Shown here piece by piece: positions 47,740-60,723 of a stretch of 64,000 bases of DNA; within the stretch, counting starts at the first letter, position 1, and each line of letters starts with the position of its first letter. Source of the DNA: Cerrena zonata (lineage: Eukaryota > Basidiomycota > Agaricomycetes > Polyporales > Cerrenaceae). The DNA lies in the NCBI GenBank assembly GCA_038087015.1, contig JASBNA010000025.1, positions 496,001-560,000 of the forward strand. The letters run 5' to 3'. Both the position numbers and the translations under genes were made by a program. Below the pieces are notes generated by a model that had not been told where the DNA came from, did not search any database, and worked only from the letters and a program-made list of their open reading frames with translations.

Positions 47740-48131
47740 CTAGGGTGGATTCTTCTTCCCGAGAGACACGTTCGCTTCAGAAGCATCCCTGCCTCCTTCT
47801 GCCTCAGCGACGGCTGTCACCGATGCAGAGACAGGAGCAGGTGACTCTTTCTGCTTCTCGATGCGAGCTCTCCCTGCGTATATAGATTTCCATCAGCGAT
47901 CAGTCTCGAAGTACTCGTACGCTCACTCACAATCTAGTTTATCCGTTGGTCTCGAACCAGCTTTTGCTTGTTGCGACCGACGTTCGTCGATGCCCTTTTT
48001 GGCCCAATAGTAGCTGGCACCTGCAGCAACAATGAGGCTGCCCCAGCCTAAAAACTGAAGGTTATTTTCAGAATGTATAATTATAAGATTATTGTCCTTT
48101 CGAAACTTGCCATGCTTTGGGGAGTGTTCAT
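47740..48131 (-). CDS. Small DUF4748-like membrane protein
   Basis: Three exons (48111-48131, 47931-48054, 47740-47873) give 92 residues. The sequence MNTPQSMFLGWGSLIVAAGA continues SYYWAKKGIDERRSQQ. A short hydrophobic helix followed by a basic, Arg/Gln-rich helix matches my memory of DUF4748, small fungal proteins probably in mitochondrial membranes. The tail is Ala/Glu/Ser-rich and ends SLGKKNPP. The first intron starts with GC (GCAAGT, a strong GC-donor consensus); without it the start codon would be lost. An alternative start at 48192 reads through the intron and gives an unlikely N-terminus. Function unknown. Confidence 0.72.
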
Positions 48132-51100
48132 AATGGAGAATGAACAAGTTTTGTAATGAGTCGCTATCATCCGCGTTAACATTTGCTGGCACTGACTTGA
48201 AAATATGAAGGCCTAGAGCTATCTGGAGCTCGCCTAGATATCGTATACTCTACCTATATTTAAATACGTAAGTACTTACCCTCGTGATATTGATATTATG
48301 TAAGCTCACTTCAAGTTCAAATATTAATGTTTTGACAGTAGAACCGGAATCCATTCATGAATTATTCAGACTCGGAAGTATACGCTAGCGTAGGCTGCAT
48401 CACGTTTTCACTCTGCGTCTAACAACGATATTCGATAAGTTGGCTTCCATGAACCTGAATGATTGACACTTTTACGTCTACCATTTCTATGCATCCGGGT
48501 CGTTCCGTTAGGTCAAATGTGAGTCCCCAGCCAATTTGAATTTTACGGGGCATTACCTCAAAATACAACGGCAGAAATAGTCACAAAGATACCTCAAAGT
48601 TACACCCCTAGAACCTTGTATTGTGATCAGCTGCAGGCCGGAGACAGTTCAATGACTTGCCGCATTGTCTCATACTGCACTTGATATTCGTATTCAATAG
48701 CATCTCGTCTATGCTCAGTACGTCTTACTCTCAGCTCAAGAAGTTCTAATAACGGGACAGCTTCCTAACCCTCGTGAGTGTGGCGAGGTCAGTCCATTCA
48801 CCCGTTTTCTGTAGAGAAGCGAACCCTTCTGATCTAGCTGGTCGCAGTTCAAGCCAGGCTTCTTGACGCGTGTCTTTATTGTATTGTTACTGCAGAGAAT
48901 CTCGCGAGACTCAAAAATGCAAGCCCTCCGATCCTCGACCTCAAGCTGGGCCTTCTGTGACAGGCCCTTTGAGGGTATTGGATCTTACAGATCACGCAAA
49001 CCTACTTATCATGCTTCAGTGCGTCTTTTGGGGTACTATTTCAACAGTCACCCTGATTGCTTCTTGTGCATGTACGATAAAATGGCAGCTGAGCAAACGT
49101 CGCGACCAAACACTAGCTTAATTGGCGAAGGCGTGCCCGCTCCCACGTACCAGGCTCGATGGGACAATTACATGTATCTCATGCTGAACAGCCTACATGG
49201 CCAATTCTATCGCCGCTGCTTCTCCGTGATCACACCATCGCAAGTATTTCGCTTCCAGGCTTCTTTCTCAGTCTTTCCCCGCACTGTCAACCTTCCCCAC
49301 AATTCCGGACATCGTCTTCCTCCTGCCTAGCTGCCATCGGAACGCCTTACGATGTGACATATGATTACAAGGCTAAATACATTCGATGACGTCGCCCTCG
49401 GACTTTGTTGCCAGTAAATGACATCTGCCTCATCCTTTGTTATCTCGGCTTCTCTCTCAGGTCGCTGGAAAATAACACGGATCATAGCGCTGAGGGACTC
49501 TACTGGGCCACCATGCACGTACAACTCCCGTGCTGCGCTTACTCAAGGAATTTACCGTGCAGGCTCGACACAGTTGCGAGAATATGTATGGCTTTTATGC
49601 GTCTAACCGGAATTGACTGGCGCAACTGTACCATACCGCATGCACGACTATGTCGACTACGGATAAATTACCCTCCCAGTCACTGGAAGAGTGTCAAATT
49701 CACGCTACCTCAGGCTCTCATAATACTCGATATTCTTTATCGACAGCTCCTCTAAAAGCCATGAAGCTACACCAATGAATTGGAGTCTATATGAAGGGTC
49801 TGAACATTCAGAATAACCGAATGACCCCCCTGTCCTCCAACCTCACCCGTCGCGTCGCGTGTCCTGATGTATCTAGAAACGACAGGGACGTGTATACCTA
49901 CCGGGGTAACGTTGATTACTCAAACTGCCGTTGCATTGGAGTTATCTGAGGCACAGGCAAGTTACACAATCCTGCTTCTCGTGCGAACTCTGCTTATAGA
50001 TACATTCCTTGGCATACGTTTATCTTTTTCTGACTCCCGTTGGGAAGTAACACCACAGTCAGCTGCACGCTAATTAGGAGTGACAAGAGCGGTTATCTAA
50101 TCATCGCCTTGTTTATTTCCTTTTCTTATTCCACACTACTATATCGTGAACCCATCTAATTCTCTTTGTATAGGAGTCGGATTGATCAGATCGCTATCGT
50201 TATATGATCGATTATGCCGGGCCTTACTGGTACCATCTCGTTGATCGCCTATGTTAATCCCGGCCCTAAAACACCTCGCAAAAAAAGCAATGTCCAACAG
50301 GTACCTTTTGGCGAGGTCTTGTGTCTCCAGCCCCATCTGTAAGTGGAGCCAACAATTTGTTATTAGTCGCTATACTCACGCTGATGGGCCTACATGTTCG
50401 ACCCAATCGGTAGAACCGGGTTCTAGCCACGTTGTGAATAAACGGATGCAACCCAAACTCAAAACGCCGTCTCTTTCAGTCGTTTCGTGGAATCTCATGG
50501 AATCCTCTAGAATCCCGATACTGTTAGTTCCTAAGACAGCTCGATCATGATCGTGGAGCGAGAAAAAAATTACTTTCGGTGTCTAGATTCTCTCTTGTCA
50601 TCGCGGCTTCGTACGACCCATATCCGGGGATCGATGCTCGGTAGGGGTCTAGCCAAGCCAAAAGTTTCTTTTTCCCTCTGCACCTGTCTCCTTACACCTC
50701 TGTGCCATCAATTCCGTCGCCGGATCAAATGTGGATCTGGGTCCCAGACCTTGGGGTATACATCTGTTACACACACGCTCATACCTCATGGCTCGTTTCC
50801 AACTCCAGCCAATGGTGCAAGGAAACAAGATGGTGACCTATCCTATCATAGGCCTTCCATGGCAGCCATGATGGAAATACATCTCATCATCCTCACTTAC
50901 TCTTCCAATCACCTTCCGCTCTCTTGGATCGTTTGAGATCCGGAACGAAGTCTCATTTGTGTACGGAATAGGCTCCGAGGACCCGAAGCTACCCGAAAGT
51001 CAAAGAAACTGGAGGAAACTGAGAGATTCGTCGACATCCGCTTCGCAAGCCACCCTGACCAGATGCTATACTTCTGGGATTCTCAATGCACGGGTCACAA

Positions 51101-51990
51101 GCCGCACTGTCTTACCTCCGATACCAGGTGTCCGTGCGAACGACACTCACTTCACACATATCCTCGTTCCCTTTGTCTCGTCACATACCGCGTATATCCC
51201 CATTCCAACTTCCGAGGTCCACCATCATCAACGATCTGAATAGTCCCAGAATTGCAAATCTAACACCTGACCTCTGAAAGGTCGCTCGTGAGCGAACGTG
51301 GAGAGGTGATATTTCTTGCAACTGCGTTGTTTTATGTCGTCCATGCTAGCCTGCCAGAACGTGAAGTGAGAGTGTGTTTTATCAAGTTGCCGTTCTCGCC
51401 TTGGACCATCTTGATCATTCAGCCGACCAAGGATGCTACGATCATGAGCTAAACAATAGCAACAGTTCGTCAGTATCCTGACCATACCAGTCTTCAAACA
51501 ACACACACATGTAGTACAAATCGCGTAAGTGTTCAAGATCCTACTTGGCCCGCAATGTCGCATCTTCGTATTCATATCTTATTCGACAGTTACTAACTCA
51601 TCATGGCGATGTCTCTATCACTCTATAGCATATTATAGCCTATCTCAGCACCTACGGCGGGCAGGTGCTTAAGCCGTCGACTCTTTCCATCAGTTCTTTT
51701 GATGAGTTCCTCGGCCGACAGGACTGGAAATACTACTACATACAAATCCGACTCCGACCTTTTGTCAGGTGTAAGCATATGGTCTAGTAAGCTTGAACTG
51801 TGGGCCGGAACGTCTACCGTATCTACCGCATACTTCCGCTCATATTCTACCGCATCCCGGTTCCTCGACACTTTAGAAAGTTAAATGTCGGGGATTTTAG
51901 ACTCTCATCTTTGGACTAAGGAAGACTAGGCAACTAAATTGCTCGATCTACTTCGACGGGAAGCATCACACAACACACACGGGCGGACTT
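48132..51990. other. Gene-poor block, part 1
   Basis: About 3.9 kb without a supported gene. The longest frames (48863-49330, 49405-49755, 50547-50936 on plus; 51228-51575 on minus) have no recognisable domains, no convincing splice sites in frame and mixed composition. They may be decayed sequence or noncoding transcripts. Confidence 0.4.
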
Positions 51991-52560
51991 TTATCTGCAA
52001 AATCTCTAATCTTTATCCATCTGTTTCCCAAGCCAAATACCGGATCTCGAGACTTGTTTTCCTCTCAGCACCTTCAATCGTTTACCCGCCTTTCACTCGA
52101 ATCCCATCCTGATGTTGAGTCCAGGCTCGAAGGGCCTCGATCATTCTTTGGAATTCCTTCCGTTCCTTCCACATCAATTTCTAAACTCCTTCTACCTTTC
52201 TCAGCTCAAAATAAGCCAGAATTACCACAAACCTTTTACAGCCACCATCATAACCTCATACAATCGTGGATGATCGATCCCAGTATTCTTTGATTCTATG
52301 ATATTCTTGGCTTACCCCTGCTGCCTGATCTCTTATTCGTGGTACCTTACCATTCTACTGTGCTAATTCACCTTGAGGTTCAACGGCTTGTTTATCGTGT
52401 TTTCCGTGCGTGCGGACATAGTGAGCAGGTATCTCGCAAGCTCCGACCCTCTCCTTTCTCTGCTTTTTGCTATCTTTTTCCTCTTCACTCCAACGGCCCT
52501 GATCACTCTGCACGGCACCGGGCGTAAGCATCCTCTCGTCCTCATTTTCTCTCACGAGTT
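51991..52560 (+). other. Pyrimidine-rich tract on the plus strand
   Basis: This stretch is rich in C and T on the plus strand, like the long leader of a fungal mRNA. A frame at 52054-52293 opens only with TTG, so I do not call a gene. It could be the 5' UTR of a plus-strand transcript whose coding part I cannot define. Confidence 0.35.
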
Positions 52561-53920
52561 CTTAGGATCTGACTGTCGAACTCCGACCACTCAGCTAGAT
52601 GCGTGCTAACAGGTGCTACCAATTTGCTACTTTCCCCTTGTGTACATAGGCTACGGGTCATGGTGCCCGAGTCTCCCGAGGACGACGTTCGAGCATCCCA
52701 GTCTCTGACCTCTTCTAGTATATGCAGCACCATACGGTGATCCCGATTTCCCCTGTAAATATAATCCCAGTCTAACGGAAAGGTCAAACACGCCCGTCCA
52801 TCGTAGTGAAGGGGCGTAACAACTGCGGGGGGCATCAAGGGGATCATACCATCTTGACATTTCCTGTCGTTTTATTCTTTCGTTATTCAATCGTTAAGAT
52901 GTGAAGGAGGATGAGAAACTGTGGTGGATCCTCAGTGAACCAGTGAACCAATCGGTGTCTCCCGGTTTGCCTTGTCATGAGATCGCGAGCTGTACTGATC
53001 CCGGTCTTTTGGTTTTTTTTGCAATCACTCCCACAAAAGACAAGGTGTGCATGTCGAACTCTGAGAAGCGCAGTGTTAGCAGAACGTTGGGGGCTATTGA
53101 CAGTCGCTCTGTACGTCCTTTTTCTCCGTTTCTCAATCAATTGCCTGGACTTCACTTGCTCCGAGCTACATTCAAATTGATTCAATACTTCCTACTCAAT
53201 GTTATGTTTTTCAAATACCAAAGATGCAAGATTTGATGGCTTGATACCCAACGGTGGCCGGCCCTGCGTACATGGAACTATTAGGTAGTATCGGGTTCGA
53301 AGTTTGTCTATAGATTCAGGACAGTGCATTCACACTCGGAATACAGAAGACAGGATGTACAATATAGAACACCGGCTTCTAATATCATCTACTCAGTCTT
53401 CGAGATCGCACTGTAATGGAATGGAAGCGGAAGCACCCCGGAGCCCAGTGGCTTCATAATGAATGATGTATATATAATACACCGGGATGCGATTCAAGCT
53501 ATATAAAGAAAACACGCATAGGAAGCAACCATACGAACAGATGCGACACGGATGGCTATATGAAATTACAAATCTGTCGATACATTGAATTCCGGGGGTG
53601 ACGCCTCCATCGAAGAGGGTGGGTGTCTTATAAGCTCGGAGAGATGTTATCTTAGCACTAGAAGATCAAATGTATGTAGTTTGGAATGGACTACAGATTT
53701 AGTTAGATTGGATTCAGAAGCTGAAATCAAATATCTGGGTGTCAATGTGCTCGCGTCCATGACTCTTACACTGGAAGTTGTTGGTGGAAATGTGAGTTAG
53801 TTTAACGGTCATTGCATAGTGAGATTTCGAACTTTAAATATGCAAGTAGGATCGTAAACAGAGTTAAGTTTCAAGCTATTACCTAAAGATTAGCTGTTAG
53901 AGCTACACGAGGTATATTCT
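52561..53920. other. Gene-poor block, part 2
   Basis: No supported gene. A 101-codon minus frame with an ATG at 52847 and a 111-codon plus frame at 52901-53236 are noted but lack family features. Confidence 0.35.
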
Positions 53921-54929
53921 ACTGGGTTAAATTGCGGGGGGAGAGGATGAATGAGTACAAGACGGGTTGCTGAGAAATGACGGTTGTGCCAAGGAAAATG
54001 AAAAGGTACAAGTGAAAGGTTGAGAATAGGAGGGGAGATGATTGAGTTGATTGGAAAGCGATGAGATGGATGAGATGTAGAGATCGAAACGTTGATAGGG
54101 GGCCAGAATGTATGTGAAAGGGGAGGTAGAAACGAAGCTAGGGAAGCGCAATACTCCCAACCAAGCGAAATGAAAATGAGATGTTGAGACGGGGAGAAAT
54201 TAGCTACTGAAGACGATCAACGACAAATGAATGGGAACGGGGCCGTGAAGGTCTCATGGGACGAGAACGCGTGATCATGAACCCGACCCAGTGGTGAAAA
54301 CGCGAGATGAAGACAAAAATAAGAGATATAACTATGAACCAGTGAAATGAGACGGAGATCAAGCACGATAACGAATAAATGAATGATTCGAAATAATATG
54401 GAAGAGAAATAGATTATGTCGAGCGGAGGAAGGGAAGCAAGGAGATGGCAGGTATCATCATGCAAGCATGGATAGATCCCAGGTTCGAATTGAATGACTT
54501 GCGGAAATCGGAAGAAATGGGTGCAATTGTTTAGAGATGGCGAAACTTGATGGTAGAATGGTATGTCCAAGCGGCTGATCGTGGACTCGCCAAGATATTC
54601 GAGCTTGAATTTAATGATGTTGAGGAGATAATGTCGAGGATGGGAATAGGATATCCATAGACGATATCCATAATATGGTGTCCGGGTAGGTGAGGCATAG
54701 TTGGCGTTGGATGTGGTCCATGTGCAACGTAGAGGTGGAGTGAACAAGCCTGATGGGCTTCGAGGAATGATGTACAGTATCAAAGGACGATATGCCGTAC
54801 AAGCAATCCTGGCCGGGCGTGCGCAAGGGATAATAGATAGGCATGATGTCAATGGATCGTCGATTACGTCGGGCGATAGACAGATTAGCTCTGACGGGCA
54901 ACAAGCTAATGAGCCCGAGGACGAAAGCT
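53921..54929 (-). other. Long strand-asymmetric (purine/pyrimidine) tract
   Basis: The plus strand is strongly purine-rich for about 0.9 kb, so the minus strand is pyrimidine-rich, as in long leaders of fungal regulatory genes. Minus frames inside it (for example 54946-54611, with a hydrophobic start MSLVDRAFVLGLISLLPV) are open largely because of the composition. With the TATA box at 55404-55412 this suggests a minus-strand transcript. Confidence 0.4.
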
Positions 54930-55238
54930 CTATCGACGAGTGACATATTTCCAGTATAGGGTATTCGGTGGCTATAAGTGGATGGTGATCAGTAATGGAG
55001 CTAATGTAAATGGGATAATAAACATACCTCTGTACCCGGAGTAGAACAATCTGAAAAGGGAGTATATTGCTTGAGTATGACGATCGGTATGGTAGAAATC
55101 GATGGACTCACGGGCACGGACACACTCCCAAACATCGACACCTTTCCCTCTTGGGTCCCAAACACCACATTGTGCGTTAACTGCCCATTGAATATTGAGC
55201 TCCCAAATACGAGTGGCGTCACTGACAAGACCCGGCAT
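54930..55238 (-). CDS. Possible small spliced gene, unknown function
   Basis: Three exons (55112-55238, 55028-55050, 54930-54971) with good donors (GTGAGT, GTATGT) and pyrimidine-rich acceptors give 63 residues. The protein starts MPGLVSDATRIWELNIQWAV and ends YWKYVTRR. The ATG sits in a CACACCATGCC context, 166 bases downstream of a TATATAAAA box on the same strand. I recognise no family. These could instead be the first exons or upstream frames of a longer transcript running into the pyrimidine-rich tract. The three phases agree, which is mild support only. Confidence 0.35.
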
Positions 55239-55403
55239 GGTGTGAAACGACGATGAGCAGCGGACAGAGAAGAGTGGGTAAGAGGTTGGGGAGGACGCGC
55301 AAAAATATGGGTAGATGAGGGGTAAAAAGTCTGTGCCGGAAGGGAGAGCTTTCTTGGTAACCAGGGATACAGTGGAGTTACATTTTTTAGGAGGGGAGAG
55401 GGG

Positions 55404-55412
55404 TTTTATATA
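55404..55412 (-). promoter_or_regulatory. TATA box, minus strand
   Basis: TATATAAAA on the minus strand is followed by CCCC and a CT-rich leader before the ATG at 55238. It is the clearest core-promoter element in the gene-poor block. Confidence 0.5.
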
Positions 55413-58400
55413 TCTGACCAGTGGTCGGACGCGGGCAGAGCTTCTGGCTCAGCCCTTGGTTTCGAGCGCGCATTCCTGCCAGAAGCAGGACCAGGTGCTT
55501 GCTGTCTGCCAATTACAGCGTCCCGGTCTGCGAGATAGCCAGAGAAATGGGATCCTGCCTGATCGTGTGGCCACCCAGGCGGATGCACGGTCAAGATCCA
55601 AATCTCTCTAGTTTCTATGACATCTGAGATCTACTATCCTAATGTAGCACACTTCCTTACGTACCCAGACTATTTATCAAATGCTGCGAAAAATCGGAAT
55701 CGATCAACTCTTCGGCATGCAGCGGCGAGCCAGTCTCTCAGATCTCAGAGCCTGGTCACTAACCGTCCTCCTCTCTTCCCTACACACAGTCCGTCCTTGT
55801 GACTGCAAGGCTCTGTAAGATGCGTTCCACCTTCCCCTCGAAGTGTTGCTATTTCAAGTCCTTATCTCCGTTATCACCTCTGATGATCTCTCATATGATC
55901 GTCCGGAAGAAAGTGAGGCTGCCTCACGAACTTGAATCGATGTAGGTCTTCAGCGACGTGGATGATGGATTGCGGTCAGGAATACACCTCACTCAAGAGT
56001 GGCTGCTACACTTGCCAACCGCATTCTCTTGGCTCCGACGTATCCATTCAGAATTGTCTCTGATATGATCTTTCTTACTAAATATGTATATTGGTCTGTT
56101 CTGAAATTTAAGCGCCCGTACCCCAACTCGTTCCTCTACCTCAACTTGACAGCTAACTCACAGCTGAATCAATAACGATAGTCAGTGCGGTCGAGAAACA
56201 GAAGCTCCAAAGAGTAGCACTATCAAATTCACCGGCCCACTTTTCTCCTCCCGCTACACTGCTAGGCGCTATGTAACAAAAATCAATTGTACATACTATC
56301 GACCATACACCATTCATCTCCTGCTCCGAAATATCTTAAACACTGGTCATGACACAATACCGTGTCTATAGTAGTCAACACTAACAAACTATTGACTGCA
56401 CAAGGGTCACGTCGGGCGAGACGGTGAAGTATCTATAATTTCATAAAGTGACGCTACACCAATGTCAATGGAGACATTGCCCCTCCCGCATCAAGAGCCA
56501 TTTCAGCCCATAGGCGTTTACTCCAACTGTTTTGAATGGCAGATTGACTATTGTTATTGATTTAGCTGGAAGGCCAGTAGGGTGAGGCATTTTTTGGAGT
56601 CATTATGGGCGTTCTAGTCTAATATAGATGGAGTTCGAGCGTTTTACATCATCGTTGTGAGCCCTATTGTTAAATCCAATGCAGCAATATTGGTTGAGCA
56701 TGCCCTAAATAGTTGGTGCATTGTGGTCTATGGACCATTGCGGAACGGGCGACCCTTACCAGACTATTAGACGATCTCGTACACAGATTAACTATGGTCC
56801 GGGTAAGCAAAGGCAAATGTATCATGAATATCTCCAAAATGAGATGATCGATTCATTTTTTCCCAGTCCTACCGACTCCTACATTCTTCATATGAGATCG
56901 GGCTCACAATTCCGTTGTGGTGTGGCGTAGCTTCACACTTAGAGGGTCAGCATTGTTTTTGCTGCGGTTATATGGATCTAATCCACTCATCCTCCTGCTT
57001 ACGGTGTGTTATTGGGCTCGAGCCTTTTGTAATCGACTTGGCCGCCGCTCTCCATAAGTCTCTGCAATCTGCCGAGGGTTGTATACGGTTCTTGCCTATA
57101 GGATCATGATCGGATCGAAACACGCATCCACAACGTGTTTCTTACCATTCCCCTGCCAGACAATGGCTATGTCTGTACCAAGTTTCGTGGTTATTCTTGT
57201 TCAGCTCTCAAAATTTTTCTTCATTGTTGTACCCCTTCGACTCGAGCTCGATCATCAGCCTCATCGATTAGGAAACGTGTTTTCCGTGCTGAGTGGGTAC
57301 TCTGGCCGTCATTGGGAAGTTTATTTGCCGCCTGCTTCAAGCAGCATGCCCAATCTCATTGCCCACAGCCCAACTACTGTGTAAGTAACCTAATCTGACT
57401 ACTATCTGGAGCACCGATATTGGTTCCTGCCGCGGCGTTTTCTTGCCTTTCACCCTCTTTCACAGCCAAGCCGAGGATAGCTTCGGCTATCGGTCGTGAC
57501 AACCGCTTCAGAGAAAAGAAAGCTTAACGGCAGTTGCCTCGACGACATATGAAACGAAAGATTGAGTCGTTAATTTACGCGTCATTACTTATTTGCTTCG
57601 AATTCAACGCTTTCCAAATTTGGAAATTGAGGGTAGGTTTGAACTCCGCTAAGAATGTTTAAAGGAAGCGCCAGCAGATTTCGACATACAAATGCTTTTA
57701 TTTGTTTCCCATGACATAACAGTGCTAGAAAAACGTAGGAACATTGGTGGGTAATCGTATGATTTAGCTCCCACATATGATGGGGATTTGGCGAGGTGTG
57801 TACCAAATGATGATGACAACAGCCGGGTCAACTGGCTGATTTCGAAACACCTGCAGAAATCGGCGGATCTCCAACCTGTTAGACAGAAAATACTCCCAGC
57901 AAGGATGGGTGGTCTAGACTCTAGACCACTCATGCTCAGCTAGGAAACCTGTCCAAAACTGATCAAATCATGTCGCGCTCGCCAAAGTCGCCACCGGAGG
58001 AAATAACAAGATCATGACCCATCATATACCCCTTTTTTGCTTGGCAGACAACTGTGTATGTACATACCTATTTTCTTTTCTTCTTCTACCGCCACATCTC
58101 CAAATGCGCTATGTTTTTTTAGTCATGCCGCAGACTGGAGCATTGTTACCATATGGCCCTATGTCGACTACAATGGAAAACTGTATGCCAAGTTCTGCAA
58201 CAAGCCTTCATGTCGGTGCGCAAGAAGAGATCGACCTGTACCTGTGTACACGTAAATCGTGTTTTCTTTGCTGCTGACAGGTCGCATGATCCTTAGGCAC
58301 AAGTTGCAGCGTCGGACTTTTCGGATGTTCATAATAAAGATGCTGGTGTTCTTTACGTGAACCTGAAGAGGTTGCCAGCGTCGATGCTGTCTGACTGGGC

Positions 58401-60640
58401 ATAACAAATGCCGGTATAAGTGATCCTTTTACGTGTACTAACCTGTTTCATCCCAATTGGGAAAAGAATGAATTTGAAGTATACTCTCAAATAACGTATT
58501 TTCTCCCCCAGAAGGCCGTGGTTGACTTCTTTTGCATTCTTTACTTCCCTGACGCCGCCATGCAGATGAAGTAGTCATCAGTCTATCCTGAATGCACACT
58601 GGCATCACCCCAAATTCAAAGCATCACATTCATCTCACCCTCCTCGCCACCAACGCTCCCGAGGGCATCTAGAAGCGGAGGTTACGTTGTGGAGCTCATG
58701 TGTTCTCGACTTCTCTGTGCGCACGGGCGAAGACTTCTCGTTCGAGGGATCCCTCGGGGCTTCCTAACCCCTCCCCCAACCGGCGAATTGTAAATCACCA
58801 CCGTCAATGGAATGCAAATTCGAAGCAATTGCCTCTCGCGGGATGTCGAAATGCCGGCAGTTCCCCCTTCTTTGACAGAACTCAATGCACTGTGGTCTGT
58901 GGCGGCCTATCTCGGTCTTTTTCGAATGTTCACATCTGTCGCGCCACTAAGTTGTACCTCACTCGACGCGAGCGTTCGCCCTTGCAGATGGGAGAGAGCT
59001 GGTGAAATGTTTTCGTAACGAGGCTTGAAAACCATCCCTGAGCTGATTCGGGCTGCCATGCAGACTGTCAACTGACACTGCCTGTCGTGGTTCGTTCGGA
59101 GCCGAAGTAATCGGAAACCTGATGATAGGCAAGGGAAACACCTGTTATTCAAGAGCCGCAAGTAATGATTCCCATGATATCAAGAGTCCTGAACAATTGA
59201 GCGACCTTTGAACTTAATCATGCTTCCTCTTGGGGCTCACAGGAATACTCAAGCAGTCGCTGATCGTTTGATTTAGGTTCCAGATTTGTGTTCTCATTTA
59301 TGATGCATGCGATATCTTGGACGACTCCTGGGAATGGGCGAAAGCTATTTTCTGCCCCAAAGATACGCCTGGAGCTGGTTTAACATTGATTTTACATGCT
59401 AACTTCTTTTGACCCCCAATGGCCGGCTATGACTTTGCAAAAGTAATGTCTTTACGGAGCGTTCGTTCTCGGAGTTACATGCAGGGCCACCATACGCTGT
59501 GGCTCATGTAACCCCAAATGTCAATGGGCTTGGGTGGCTTGAACGCTTGACCCTGCGATTATAGACTTCTGGACGCTCAAGACGAAGACTGGCCATGATG
59601 ACATATTCCATGGCTGACTCAATTCCGGTCTTGATCGCACAAAGTCCGGTGTTTGTATATGATATATCTTTGAACCCTGAGGGTGTCCTGATACGAGCCA
59701 TTTACTCTCAGGTTCTAGCCCGACAGACCGCAGTAGATTGCGATGACCCTTGAGTGCGTTACATCTTTCAATACATTGACCAGATCTGAAGACCCGCTAG
59801 CGTAGGAGCCACCGCGACCCCGAGTTCGATTGCTTCGGTGACAGGGACATATATAGAATCTAAATGGATGTGTATTGCTCCGTTGGGCAAGGGGGTACTA
59901 CGAATGCTTCGTTGAATTGGTACCGCCACAACAAGTCCCAGTATGATCACAAATAGACGACTCAAGCCAACCACGTATCTCTTTACATAACTGCGTACGT
60001 ACCTTGTTACTTATCTTCTGCCATGAGTTGCTAGACGACCACCTTACGGACTCACTTATCATTTTCAGGGTGGCTGTCTGCACCTTGGCGTCATCAAAGA
60101 ATATCAGCTGCTCAATCAGGGGACACACCCTCCCGCCTTGCCTCGGACGAAGACAAGACCACCAAAGTCCACGACTAGGAAGTAACGCAACAAGTCCATA
60201 GATACAATTGGGATCCAGGTAATCAAGATCATTGGGTTCAGGGTCGGAGCGGTGGGCATATTATCTTTCTGTTAGCAGCCTATTCAACAAGGTATACTGC
60301 TAGTTCGGATGACACTATTCCGTCCAGAATCCAAGATACGATCTCACCTATTCAAGATAGTACAGTACTATCATCTGTGAAATAGTTGGCGCAATGAAGC
60401 CGAGCTTGTATCGATAACAATGATCGAGATTCGACATACATCCCACAAGAAGACAGACGTTGTTGGTCACTGTCTTCGTGTAATATGCGGACGTGAGTCC
60501 TCTTCTTCCGACTTACGAAATTCTTGATGGTTTCTAGTATAACATACGCGACGTACACGGAACAATACGCATTCAGGTCAAGACGCTCGACTTGTTCGTC
60601 TTGTACCCCACACTACCACTGTTTGTAGTCAAGTGGCAGG
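55413..60640. other. Gene-poor block, part 3
   Basis: More than 5 kb without a supported gene. Frames at 57079-57398, 58014-58277, 58682-59161 and 59504-60201 were read on both strands and show no recognisable protein features. A 21-bp palindrome (57909-57929) and a short UUCG-type hairpin (57476-57491) are the only structures I noted. Confidence 0.4.
57909..57929. repeat. 21-bp palindrome
   Basis: GTGGTCTAGA, a single C, then TCTAGACCAC: two perfect 10-base arms around one base. It could bind a dimeric protein or form a cruciform; no gene abuts it. Confidence 0.6.
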
Positions 60641-60723
60641 TTGGTTCTTCGAACATCTCTTTTCTTGTTGACGCATCTAATAGGTTTTGACTTTTCGTGG
60701 TTCAGTAATACATCCCGATCATT

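Noticed and set aside
57476..57491. GATAGC-TTCG-GCTATC hairpin as an RNA gene or terminator
   Set aside because: A 6-bp stem alone is common by chance and no RNA gene could be built around it.
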